64,000 bases of DNA from IMG/VR virus record IMGVR_UViG_3300044716_000883, positions 1 to 64,000 of that record. One strand, written 5' to 3'. How positions within the stretch are numbered: the stretch's first letter is position 1; each line of letters starts with the position of its first letter. This DNA is from a virus. The notes below the pieces were generated by a model. That model was not told the origin of the DNA. It did not search any database and saw only the letters and a program-made list of their open reading frames with translations. Shown in pieces: positions 56,661 through 63,011 of this stretch. The translations under genes were made by a program, and so were the position numbers.

Positions 56661-57305
56661 ATGAAAATTATAGATAAACCATTAATAGTTGGAGGTGTTC
56701 AGTTGGGTGTTTTTCAAGCATACACCGACATCGAACCAGAACTAATCGCTACGGAATACCGTTCCCGTGTTTTACCCGCTCCTTTTTTTTATGAAAAGCG
56801 GTTGTTTTTTTATTTAGTTAAACGACACGAGCCGGGACAGAATAAGTTTTTTCCTAATGGTGGATTTGAGGTACGCGACGAGAGTGGTGGACTGAGATGT
56901 TATGATTTGGATCAGGTTATTATACATCCAGCCGTAATTAAACATAAGAAGACATTAGACAAAATGCACCGCACCGCGGAGAAAATTGCTAAGCAGAAAG
57001 AACGCGACGCGAAGCGTAGCGCTAAACCGAAACCGGAATCAACAGGGAAACGGGGTAGACCAGCACTAGACCCAGCACTTAAGGCAGCACGCGACGCCGA
57101 GAAAATAGCTAAATCGGAACGTAGTGGTGGTAAACGTGGCCGTCCAAAATCAGATAAAACACCAATCGTTAAGGCTAAAACAGGGGGTAAACGCGGCCGA
57201 CCAAAAGTAAGCGACGCTGTTATTGCGAGTCGTGTTGCAGCGAAAGCAGCGACTCGTGTCCGTACAGGGGGTAAACGTGGACGACCTAAATCAAATCGTA
57301 GGTAG
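56661..57305 (+). CDS. Multi-AT-hook DNA-binding protein
   Basis: A 214-aa protein. Residues 1-100 form a folded, strand-rich domain (PLIVGGVQLGVFQAYTDIEP). After that come four AT-hook cores, each KRGRP: near 130-134, 158-162, 177-181 and 206-210, joined by Lys/Ala/Arg-rich linkers. AT-hooks bind the minor groove of AT-rich DNA, which describes this genome. It could be a nucleoid-type or regulatory protein acting on phage or host DNA. A relative with three hooks lies at 58991. Confidence 0.85.
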   Translation: MKIIDKPLIVGGVQLGVFQAYTDIEPELIATEYRSRVLPAPFFYEKRLFFYLVKRHEPGQNKFFPNGGFEVRDESGGLRCYDLDQVIIHPAVIKHKKTLDKMHRTAEKIAKQKERDAKRSAKPKPESTGKRGRPALDPALKAARDAEKIAKSERSGGKRGRPKSDKTPIVKAKTGGKRGRPKVSDAVIASRVAAKAATRVRTGGKRGRPKSNRR

Positions 57306-57328
57306 GCCAAATTGTGTTCATATATTTG
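57305..57328 (+). promoter_or_regulatory. GGCA/TANATTYA promoter copy
   Basis: GGCCAAA beginning in the previous stop codon, 9-nt spacer, TATATTTG (the exact -7 Bacteroidota hexamer TANNTTTG). Confidence 0.65.
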
Positions 57329-57350
57329 TGTTACACAAAAATTAAAATAT

Positions 57351-57524
57351 ATGCCAAAAGAATTAGACGAAGAACTAACACAACTAAACTACATGGAAAA
57401 GTTAGCTATTATCAATGCTAATGTTAAACATTTGGTTGACTACTACGATGACAACAATATGATGGATATGATTCCTGATTATGTTTGGGGTTACATTCTT
57501 AAAATTGAAAAATATAGTAAATAA
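57351..57524 (+). CDS. Small acidic hypothetical protein
   Basis: Start chosen at the ATG at 57351, after the A-rich leader of the promoter; an upstream in-frame extension would run through the promoter. The 57-aa product is acidic and helical (KELDEELTQLNYMEKLAI). A hairpin follows. Confidence 0.5.
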   Translation: MPKELDEELTQLNYMEKLAIINANVKHLVDYYDDNNMMDMIPDYVWGYILKIEKYSK

Positions 57525-57527
57525 TTT

Positions 57528-57549
57528 GAAGCGGGGCAAAACCCGCTTC
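57528..57549 (+). terminator. Hairpin overlapping a GGCA promoter
   Basis: An 8-bp stem GAAGCGGG/CCCGCTTC whose loop is GCAAAA. The stem and loop contain the first part of the promoter at 57535-57558. Confidence 0.75.
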
Positions 57550-57558
57550 TTATATTTA
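57535..57558 (+). promoter_or_regulatory. GGCA/TANATTYA promoter copy inside a hairpin
   Basis: GGCAAAA lies at the top of the preceding hairpin, 9-nt spacer, TATATTTA; ATG at 57578. Confidence 0.65.
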
Positions 57559-57577
57559 CGTTATAAAATTAATAAGT

Positions 57578-57733
57578 ATGTATAGTTTAAAATGTGATTA
57601 TTACGGAGCCGAATTTACCTGCATTGGTGATTTGATTGCTCATATTATGATTTCAGGTATGGATCCTGATTATGAAATTACTAAAGATGGTAAATCGATA
57701 GGTCAAAAAGCCATTGATTATATTTCATTTTAG
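57578..57733 (+). CDS. 51-aa hypothetical protein
   Basis: A 51-aa frame (MYSLKCDYYGAEFTCIGDL, ending KAIDYISF) with the typical ATAAGTATG start context directly after its promoter. Two cysteines near the N-terminus; no recognised fold. Confidence 0.55.
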   Translation: MYSLKCDYYGAEFTCIGDLIAHIMISGMDPDYEITKDGKSIGQKAIDYISF

Positions 57734-57741
57734 TGGGGTGG

Positions 57742-57765
57742 GGCAGGACCCAATTCATATCTTCA
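57742..57765 (+). promoter_or_regulatory. GGCA/TANATTYA promoter copy
   Basis: GGCAGGA, 9-nt spacer, TATCTTCA; overlaps a short GGGT/ACCC hairpin. ATG at 57785. Confidence 0.6.
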
Positions 57766-57784
57766 TGTTATAAAATTAAAAAAT

Positions 57785-58003
57785 ATGAAAGAATTAAGTA
57801 AAAGAAGTAAAAAAATTGTAGATAATTGTATTATTAAAATTTATAATAATGAATTAAGTATAGGTGAAGTATATAATAAATGTGTTAAATATTATGGGAA
57901 TAGTGCATTTTGTTATTTTATAGATGAATTAGAAAGATTAAATATGTGTTATATAAGTGAAGGTATATTAGAAGAAAATAATAGATGTGATTGGAAAAAT
58001 TAA
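57785..58003 (+). CDS. Small helical hypothetical protein
   Basis: Seventy-two residues, helical (LSKRSKKIVDNCIIKIYNNE; CYFIDELERLNMCYI), exceptionally AT-rich in codon choice. It ends with a basic/aromatic tail (NRCDWKN). No family recognised. Confidence 0.5.
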   Translation: MKELSKRSKKIVDNCIIKIYNNELSIGEVYNKCVKYYGNSAFCYFIDELERLNMCYISEGILEENNRCDWKN

Positions 58004-58021
58004 TTAAATAAAATAGGGTGG

Positions 58022-58045
58022 GGCAAAACACAATTTATATCTTCA
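58022..58045 (+). promoter_or_regulatory. GGCA/TANATTYA promoter copy
   Basis: GGCAAAA, 9-nt spacer, TATCTTCA; ATG at 58065. Confidence 0.65.
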
Positions 58046-58064
58046 CGTTATAAAATTAATAGTT

Positions 58065-58289
58065 ATGATAACATTTGAACAATTAAAAGGCATATTATGT
58101 CAGGGCGAAGTAGAAATACAATACGATAATGAAGTACCTGATTCTGTTATTGGTGAAACAGAAAATAAATTTGAAAGGGCAAATACGTTGCTCGACCTAG
58201 TTAACATTTATGAAGATATGGGTTATGAAACACACACTGCCCATGAAGTAATTGTTAATACTATGATGCAATTAGCAACATTAGATTAG
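58065..58289 (+). CDS. Small acidic hypothetical protein
   Basis: Seventy-four residues, acidic (GEVEIQYDNEVPDSVIGE) then helical (LLDLVNIYEDMGYETHTAHE). The stop overlaps the next promoter. Function unknown. Confidence 0.5.
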   Translation: MITFEQLKGILCQGEVEIQYDNEVPDSVIGETENKFERANTLLDLVNIYEDMGYETHTAHEVIVNTMMQLATLD

Positions 58290-58312
58290 GCAGCGTTTCG
58301 TTTATATATTTA
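58289..58312 (+). promoter_or_regulatory. GGCA/TANATTYA promoter copy
   Basis: GGCAGCG starting in the stop codon, 9-nt spacer, TATATTTA; ATG at 58339. Confidence 0.6.
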
Positions 58313-58338
58313 CGTTACACAATTAAAAATTAAAAAAT

Positions 58339-58653
58339 ATGAAAGTTACACAAACGTTATTAATGGTTATGGTCGAAGTTCCGGTCCAAGTAGGTGAATT
58401 AAAATGTAAAGCACAAATGCAAGTTTGTAGAACACTTGGCACATTAAATGAGCCCAATGAAGGGGAAGATGAAATTGAATTTGCAGATATAAGTGATATT
58501 ACATATATGGGCATACCAATTGAAGGTTATAATAATTGGAGAAAGTTTAAGCAATTTCATTTGGAAATGGGAATTGATTGGGACAAGGCCCTTGCCCAAA
58601 AAATAAATGAAATGACAAATGATATTATAGAAGAAGTTAATGTAAGTTACTAA
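58339..58653 (+). CDS. Hypothetical protein
   Basis: A 104-aa protein with a strand-rich start (VTQTLLMVMVEVPVQVGE) and a helical C-terminus (NWRKFKQFHLEMGIDWDKAL). Acidic in the middle. No domain recognised. Confidence 0.5.
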   Translation: MKVTQTLLMVMVEVPVQVGELKCKAQMQVCRTLGTLNEPNEGEDEIEFADISDITYMGIPIEGYNNWRKFKQFHLEMGIDWDKALAQKINEMTNDIIEEVNVSY

Positions 58654-58661
58654 GTAAAAAT

Positions 58662-58683
58662 GAGGCGGGGCAAAACCCGCTTC
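58662..58683 (+). terminator. Hairpin overlapping a GGCA promoter
   Basis: An 8-bp stem GAGGCGGG/CCCGCTTC, loop GCAAAA, the same design as at 57528. Confidence 0.75.
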
Positions 58684-58692
58684 ATACATTTA
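58669..58692 (+). promoter_or_regulatory. GGCA/TANATTYA promoter copy inside a hairpin
   Basis: GGCAAAA in the hairpin loop, 9-nt spacer, TACATTTA; ATG at 58719. Confidence 0.65.
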
Positions 58693-58718
58693 CGGTACAC
58701 AAATAAAAATTAAAAGTT

Positions 58719-58922
58719 ATGAAATTAGAATTAGCGATTACAAAGGAAAGAGTACCTTACTTAGTAGAAGAATTAGGTGAAGATCGTATTGAAGTTAGAG
58801 AATACAATGACAACCAAGATTTAATCATATTTGAAGTGAATGATGGTATGGATGTATTATGTATATTTCATGCTGGGATTAGGTTTGGTAGTGATAGTAT
58901 GAGAAACGCTGTAGTGAGATAA
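58719..58922 (+). CDS. Small hypothetical protein
   Basis: Sixty-seven residues, strand-rich (ELAITKERVPYLVEELGED; LIIFEVNDGMDVLCIFHAG). It is typical of short early-region proteins; unknown. Confidence 0.5.
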   Translation: MKLELAITKERVPYLVEELGEDRIEVREYNDNQDLIIFEVNDGMDVLCIFHAGIRFGSDSMRNAVVR

Positions 58923-58930
58923 TTAGTCGA

Positions 58931-58954
58931 GGCAGAATTAAGTTCCGATATTTA
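58931..58954 (+). promoter_or_regulatory. GGCA/TANATTYA promoter copy
   Basis: GGCAGAA, 9-nt spacer, GATATTTA; ATG at 58991. Confidence 0.6.
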
Positions 58955-58990
58955 CAATACACAAATAATAAATAAATAAAACAAAAGGTT

Positions 58991-59245
58991 ATGTCAAAAA
59001 GTACAACAGTAAAAAACACAGGTAAAAGAGGTCGTCCAACAGTAAGTAATTCAGCTCGTCAAGCGCGTTTAGCAGCAAGAGCGGCTCGCGTAGCAGCGGG
59101 TGGTGAAGTAAAGCGTGGTAGACCCGCTAGTCAAGGTTCAGCACGTCAAGCGAAATTAGCAGCTCAAGCAGCTAGAATCGCAGCTGGTGAAACGATTAAG
59201 CGTGGTCGCCCAGCAAAAGCATTGATCGTTGAATCAGTAGCTTAA
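58991..59245 (+). CDS. Three-AT-hook DNA-binding protein
   Basis: An 84-aa protein made almost only of three AT-hook units: KRGRP at about 12-16, 41-45 and 70-74, exactly 29 residues apart. Each is followed by an Ala/Arg/Gln helix such as SARQARLAARAARVAAG. The regular spacing shows tandem duplication of a 29-residue unit. It is likely a nucleoid-binding or transcription-shaping protein like the larger one at 56661. Confidence 0.85.
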   Translation: MSKSTTVKNTGKRGRPTVSNSARQARLAARAARVAAGGEVKRGRPASQGSARQAKLAAQAARIAAGETIKRGRPAKALIVESVA

Positions 59246-59258
59246 TTAAAGTGGGTGG

Positions 59259-59282
59259 GGCGTAGCTCCACCCATATATTTA
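59259..59282 (+). promoter_or_regulatory. GGCA/TANATTYA promoter copy inside a hairpin
   Basis: GGCGTAG, 9-nt spacer, TATATTTA. A GGGTGG/CCACCC hairpin (59253-59273) contains the first element and most of the spacer. Confidence 0.6.
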
Positions 59283-59299
59283 CCACACAAATAAAAGTT

Positions 59300-59485
59300 A
59301 TGATAAATATACTAATAGAATTTCTATTTGGGGTTAAAGTCGTGGGTGAACCAATCAACATGGAATATGGCGTTGAGCAACCTAAACGCACCGTACAACC
59401 TCCGTCTAAGTTACCCGAGTTCGAATGGTGTCAACACGTACGATTCGGAAGCCTACACAACGTAGTGCAACGCGTCCACTTGTAG
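59300..59485 (+). CDS. Small hypothetical protein
   Basis: The ATG at 59300, in an ATAAAAGTTATG context after its promoter, gives 61 aa; the longer frame from 59255 would run through the promoter. A short hydrophobic start (INILIEFLFGVKVVG) and a proline-rich middle. Function unknown. Confidence 0.5.
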   Translation: MINILIEFLFGVKVVGEPINMEYGVEQPKRTVQPPSKLPEFEWCQHVRFGSLHNVVQRVHL

Positions 59486-59509
59486 GGCAATGTCCCGTTC
59501 ATATATTCA
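59486..59509 (+). promoter_or_regulatory. GGCA/TANATTYA promoter copy
   Basis: GGCAATG right after the previous stop, 9-nt spacer, TATATTCA; ATG at 59529. Confidence 0.6.
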
Positions 59510-59528
59510 CGGTATAAAATTAAATGAT

Positions 59529-59816
59529 ATGAATAAGAAAGAAATTAAGAACATGATTACAAGGACAGTATGTCAGTTCGTTAGTGATTTAGGTTACAGT
59601 GTTGACGATGATGGGTTTCATGGTTCATTAACATTCCAAAAACACGGCTCATCAATTGATGATTCAATCGAATGGAATCGTAGTTACCAAGATGCAATAT
59701 GCCTTAATTGGGCGAGCGATGAAGCTAAAGCCGATTGTGAGGCGATTAACGAGTATATGAAATCAATAATCATATATTGGGAAGCTCAATATACACCGAA
59801 ACGTGCCGTGGCATAG
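59529..59816 (+). CDS. Small hypothetical protein
   Basis: The ATG at 59529 follows the promoter and A-rich leader and gives 95 aa. A helix (KKEIKNMITRTVCQFVSDLG) leads into strands, ending basic. No family recognised. Confidence 0.5.
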   Translation: MNKKEIKNMITRTVCQFVSDLGYSVDDDGFHGSLTFQKHGSSIDDSIEWNRSYQDAICLNWASDEAKADCEAINEYMKSIIIYWEAQYTPKRAVA

Positions 59817-59833
59817 TTCGGTTCGTATATTCA
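59810..59833 (+). promoter_or_regulatory. GGCA/TANATTYA promoter copy
   Basis: GGCATAG includes the previous stop codon, 9-nt spacer, TATATTCA; ATG at 59853. Confidence 0.65.
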
Positions 59834-59852
59834 CGGTATAAAATTAATGAGT

Positions 59853-60095
59853 ATGAAACAAAAGATGATTAAAGCGTACCACATCGAGCATGATGGATGC
59901 TATAGTAACATAGTAGTAATCAACACACATAAAGAACACGTTGATAATTACCACACTACGTTCTTCAAATTAGCAGACGCTAAACGTGAGTTATTGAGTA
60001 GCCTAAAGTTACATATAGATGAATACACATATGCTGCTAAACGTATTAGAGCGATTAATAACGAAACAGTACCTCAACGCGCTACGGCAGAGTAA
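59853..60095 (+). CDS. Small hypothetical protein
   Basis: The start at 59853 fits the AGTATG context; another in-frame ATG is at 59847. An 80-aa, mixed strand/helix protein (KAYHIEHDGCYSNIVVINTH; FFKLADAKRELLSSLKLH). Unknown. Confidence 0.5.
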   Translation: MKQKMIKAYHIEHDGCYSNIVVINTHKEHVDNYHTTFFKLADAKRELLSSLKLHIDEYTYAAKRIRAINNETVPQRATAE

Positions 60096-60109
60096 CAATC
60101 GTATATTCA
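60086..60109 (+). promoter_or_regulatory. GGCA/TANATTYA promoter copy
   Basis: GGCAGAG overlapping the stop region, 9-nt spacer, TATATTCA; ATG at 60132. Confidence 0.65.
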
Positions 60110-60131
60110 CGTCATGATAAAATTAAAACGT

Positions 60132-60332
60132 ATGAAACAAACAGTAAGTAAAACAGGTGCTGCGTTATTAGCAGTATGGGCAGTAGTAATGGTAGCAGTA
60201 ATAGTAATTGGAGCTGGATCAGACGGTCCGATTGATGGCCCTGAACTCATTAACGCATGGACGTTCTACGGGTTCGTATTAGGTTTACCTACAATATCAG
60301 TTGCAATGATGAGATGGGGTGGTCAGAAATAA
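60132..60332 (+). CDS. Small membrane protein
   Basis: The start at 60132 is set by the promoter position; 66 aa. Two hydrophobic segments (about 10-28, GAALLAVWAVVMVAVIVIGA, and 44-60). Likely inner membrane; function unknown. Confidence 0.5.
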   Translation: MKQTVSKTGAALLAVWAVVMVAVIVIGAGSDGPIDGPELINAWTFYGFVLGLPTISVAMMRWGGQK

Positions 60333-60345
60333 ACACATATATTCA
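60322..60345 (+). promoter_or_regulatory. GGCA/TANATTYA promoter copy (variant)
   Basis: GTCAGAA in place of GGCAGAA, 9-nt spacer, TATATTCA; ATG at 60364. Confidence 0.5.
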
Positions 60346-60363
60346 CGTCATAATAATAATGAT

Positions 60364-60594
60364 ATGAAACAAATAACAACACAACCAGTAGTAACATTTC
60401 AAGTAGGTGATCGCGTTCAATTCAACAGATCAATTAACGATCGAGGTATGAGTATGTGGTTAAACACTGAGTACGGTATCATAATTAAAATGAACAAAGT
60501 AACGGCGTTAGTTAAAACACAAACCGCAACGTGGAAAATAGACATAGATGAATTAACTCAATATGTTGATCCATTTAGCGGTTGGGCTGAGTAA
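60364..60594 (+). CDS. Small beta-type hypothetical protein
   Basis: The start at 60364 follows the promoter, giving 76 aa. The sequence VVTFQVGDRVQFNRSINDRG, then GIIIKMNKVTALVKTQTATW has the strand pattern of a small SH3/KOW-like barrel, common in nucleic-acid binding. Unknown. Confidence 0.5.
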   Translation: MKQITTQPVVTFQVGDRVQFNRSINDRGMSMWLNTEYGIIIKMNKVTALVKTQTATWKIDIDELTQYVDPFSGWAE

Positions 60595-60608
60595 CGATCA
60601 TATATTCA
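60585..60608 (+). promoter_or_regulatory. GGCA/TANATTYA promoter copy
   Basis: GGCTGAG overlapping the stop, 9-nt spacer, TATATTCA; ATG at 60631. Confidence 0.6.
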
Positions 60609-60630
60609 CGTCATGATAAAATTAAAACGT

Positions 60631-60825
60631 ATGGAATTAACATTACAAGAGTTAAATGAAGTGTATTACAGCTTAAATGTATTACTAAACGACAAAGATT
60701 CACATTTCGTTAATGTGGATGTAGTAACTAACCTGATAGATAAAATCGGTGATGAGATTGGACGTCTAGCTATGGATGAAGTAAATGAGGAAATAAACGA
60801 ATTAAAATTAACAGGTAAACTATAA
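60631..60825 (+). CDS. Small acidic hypothetical protein
   Basis: The start at 60631 is set by the promoter; 64 aa. Helical and acidic (LTLQELNEVYYSLNVLLND; IGRLAMDEVNEEINELK). The next short gene starts 7 nt after its stop. Confidence 0.5.
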   Translation: MELTLQELNEVYYSLNVLLNDKDSHFVNVDVVTNLIDKIGDEIGRLAMDEVNEEINELKLTGKL

Positions 60826-60832
60826 TTAAAGT

Positions 60833-60988
60833 ATGAACACAAACGAATTAAAAGAACAACTACAACAGGACTTATTAAGTCTATTAGATGGAATGGGTAT
60901 TGAAGATACATTATCACCTAGTGATTATGAAAACCTCAAAAACGAAGTATGTGATATAGTAATTACTAACGTTAATAAATTAAAATAA
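60833..60988 (+). CDS. 51-aa hypothetical protein
   Basis: A 51-aa helical frame (NTNELKEQLQQDLLSLLDG, ending ITNVNKLK) with the AAAGTATG start context. It sits in a chain of short genes. Unknown. Confidence 0.5.
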   Translation: MNTNELKEQLQQDLLSLLDGMGIEDTLSPSDYENLKNEVCDIVITNVNKLK

Positions 60989-60995
60989 CCAGAGT

Positions 60996-61202
60996 ATGAA
61001 CGTAAACGAATTAATGAACATGAATGATATGTACTATGTAGGTAACATATACGATGTTGATGGTGATGGATGGGTATCGAAAGCGGAAGCACAAGCGATA
61101 TTAAATGAGATAGGCATGGGTGATGATAACTCAGGCGGATACGGTGACGAGTCACCAGATGAATACAAGCGCATGATGGCTACCGTGGGAATTAAAATCT
61201 AA
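60996..61202 (+). CDS. Small EF-hand protein
   Basis: A 68-aa protein with one complete EF-hand loop: D20, D22, D24, G25, W26, V27, S28, E31 in DVDGDGWVSKAE, followed by the exit helix AQAILNEIG. It probably binds calcium; a single hand suggests dimerisation or a structural role. The last gene before a long untranslated stretch. Confidence 0.7.
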   Translation: MNVNELMNMNDMYYVGNIYDVDGDGWVSKAEAQAILNEIGMGDDNSGGYGDESPDEYKRMMATVGIKI

Positions 61203-61483
61203 TGGGCATGATGCTCGGGCATACAAAGTTCTGAAGGATCGGGTCGCTAGCGGTTGTTAGCGTCCCGATAGCGGTCTGACGACGGAATGCTCCCATGATA
61301 ATTGCGGTCCATCGACGGGCCGTGGTTGCGCACAAAAAAGCTATGGGGATTTTCAACTCGCACACGATCTCTACGCCCCGACAGTATATACGCATATCCC
61401 CCATATTTATACCCGCATTTTCATTTAACCCATTTTGGAACCACTTGCGAAAACCTCAAAATCTCTTTTAAACAAAATTTTTT
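61203..61483 (+). other. GC-richer untranslated stretch, possible structured RNA
   Basis: About 280 bp without a convincing gene. The first 200 bp are clearly GC-richer than the surroundings and hold a hairpin of CGGG-T-CGCTA/TAGCG-T-CCCG (61240-61267) and further repeats of GGTC and CGACGG. A minus-strand frame here has no start context or family. It could encode a small RNA or a replication or packaging site. Confidence 0.45.
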
Positions 61484-61657
61484 ATGTCGAAAAAGTATAT
61501 ACAGGATTCATTGATGTTAACTAAAGAAGCATTCATCGAAGCGGCGTTACGTCAACAAACCGCGGAAGCCGCGCAATACGGATTAACACTTGATGAATGG
61601 CAACAAGCAATAATGAGTGGATCAGTTGTTCAGGCAAAACCTCCATCGGATATTTAA
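61484..61657 (+). CDS. Small hypothetical protein
   Basis: A 57-aa frame starting MSKKYIQDSLMLTKEAFIE, helical with Ala/Gln/Glu (TAEAAQYGLTLDEWQQ). Its 3' end contains the next gene's promoter. Confidence 0.5.
   Translation: MSKKYIQDSLMLTKEAFIEAALRQQTAEAAQYGLTLDEWQQAIMSGSVVQAKPPSDI
61633..61656 (+). promoter_or_regulatory. GGCA/TANATTYA promoter copy inside a coding end
   Basis: GGCAAAA, 9-nt spacer, GATATTTA, entirely within the end of the previous ORF; ATG at 61676. Confidence 0.6.
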
Positions 61658-61675
61658 CCAAACAAATAAAAGGTT

Positions 61676-61873
61676 ATGGAAATGTTCTTATTTTACGTGT
61701 TATTCAGCGGATTATTCATCGCTGGGTTCGTCAGTATACGCGAACACGAAAACAATCATCGTCACACACTACTTGATCTATCAATTAACTTTATCGGTGG
61801 TATATTATTCGGTTGGTTAATGCTACCGATAGTTGTAATAATTTATTTAGGACAAATTCGATTAAAAAAATAG
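61676..61873 (+). CDS. Small membrane protein
   Basis: A 65-aa protein with two hydrophobic helices (about 3-20, 37-57) joined by a charged HENNHRH loop. The ATG follows an AAAAGGTT leader. Confidence 0.55.
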   Translation: MEMFLFYVLFSGLFIAGFVSIREHENNHRHTLLDLSINFIGGILFGWLMLPIVVIIYLGQIRLKK

Positions 61874-61891
61874 TTTAAAACCACAAATCAA

Positions 61892-62062
61892 ATGAAATTA
61901 ACTAATATCTTACTAGTTTTATTAGGTCATATGGCCTTAATTTACCTTCATCGCTATCGTATGTCTGTCGTTGGAATTAGCCCATTACAATTTATGGGAT
62001 TTATGCTATTACACGCGATATGGCATTTCTTTACTGCTAAACGTGCGTATATACGTATCTAA
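61892..62062 (+). CDS. 56-aa membrane protein
   Basis: A 56-aa frame (MKLTNILLVLLGHMALIYL; then FMGFMLLHAIWHFFTA) with two hydrophobic segments and a basic end (KRAYIRI). Function unknown. Confidence 0.5.
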   Translation: MKLTNILLVLLGHMALIYLHRYRMSVVGISPLQFMGFMLLHAIWHFFTAKRAYIRI

Positions 62063-62137
62063 AGATTGGTGTTGGTAGCCACAAGACTATAATAGGGAGC
62101 GATGGCTTATTGCTGTTTGATATATTTATTGTAAACA

Positions 62138-62851
62138 ATGGCTACATTCAAAATAAAACTAGAAGACAAAGCTGCTTTTCTTAATCAAATGGAAAAAGCA
62201 GATGTTGAATTAAATACCAATCAAATGGTAGATAATGAGTTTAAGGGATATTTTGAAGTGACTATTGACGAACCAAAACAATTACAAATAGCTAAAGGTA
62301 TTTTAAAACAATCTCCAAAAATTAACACCATAAAAGAAATGGAAAATAACAAGAAAAAAATGACTAAAGACGAATTAAAAGAAATGGTTCGTCAAGAATT
62401 ACAAGCTGTATTAGCTGAAAAGAAAAAAGTTAAAGACGAAGACAAAGAAAAATTAGACGAGAACGAAGAAATTCTAGAAGAATCTCCTGCAGTTGAAATT
62501 TTATCTATCTTAGCTGGTGTTGCTGGTTTAGGTTTAGGTAGTGCGGCTATTATGAAAGCACAAGATGTTTTAAAAGCTAAAAAGCCAGAATTATTTAAGA
62601 AATTACAAGGTATCAGCGGTGCAATTGGTAAAGCAGATCCTTCTAAAAACTTAGAAGAAACTGAAGTAATTGAAGAATCTCCAGTAATGGATATCTTAGG
62701 TGTTTTAGCAGGTGTAGGTGGTTTAGGGTTAGGCAGTGCTGCTATCATGAAGTTACAAGATAAAATCAAACAAAAGAATCCAGAATTATACGCAAAATTA
62801 CAAAAGGCAAGTAGCGCTATTGGTGCAGCTGATCCTTCTAAGAAATTGTAA
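62138..62851 (+). CDS. Tandem-repeat protein, possibly structural
   Basis: A 237-aa protein. Residues 1-70 are a small domain (ATFKIKLEDKAAFLNQMEKAD). A charged helix follows (MTKDELKEMVRQELQAVLAEKK, about 75-96). Then two copies of a ~52-residue unit, each with ILAGVxGLGLGSAAIMK, PEL(F/Y)xKLQ and GAIG or SAIG...ADPSK. The repeats contain a Gly-rich hydrophobic helix. A TATATTTATTG box precedes it and a terminator follows. It resembles accessory head or tail proteins in T4-like phages only by position. Confidence 0.5.
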   Translation: MATFKIKLEDKAAFLNQMEKADVELNTNQMVDNEFKGYFEVTIDEPKQLQIAKGILKQSPKINTIKEMENNKKKMTKDELKEMVRQELQAVLAEKKKVKDEDKEKLDENEEILEESPAVEILSILAGVAGLGLGSAAIMKAQDVLKAKKPELFKKLQGISGAIGKADPSKNLEETEVIEESPVMDILGVLAGVGGLGLGSAAIMKLQDKIKQKNPELYAKLQKASSAIGAADPSKKL

Positions 62852-62876
62852 TAATTCACACATAATATAGAAAAGT

Positions 62877-62904
62877 AGGGTATCTTGAAAAAGATGCCCT
62901 TTTT
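62877..62904 (+). terminator. Rho-independent terminator
   Basis: A ten-base-pair-class stem AGGGTATCTT/AAGATGCCCT (one T-G pair) with a GAAA loop and a T run. Confidence 0.93.
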
Positions 62905-62945
62905 CTTTGGAGGTATAAAATCCCCTTCGTAACTTCCACCTACGC

Positions 62946-63003
62946 GGGTTGGGAAAAAGGGAATGGGGGAAATGGGAAAAACGGCGAGGGGTTGGGGAAC
63001 GGG
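62946..63003 (+). other. G-quadruplex-capable tract
   Basis: Eight runs of three to five G on the + strand, separated by 2-11 nt (GGGTTGGGAAAAAGGG and GGGGTTGGGGAACGGG among them). The first five satisfy the G3N1-7 rule. It stands out sharply in this AT-rich genome and sits just ahead of the TATATTTA box at 63012. Confidence 0.7.
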
Positions 63004-63011
63004 AAAGCACA

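Noticed and set aside
61192-61404. 70-aa minus-strand ORF in the GC-rich stretch
   Set aside because: No A-rich leader or promoter, no recognisable motif, and all supported genes are on the + strand.
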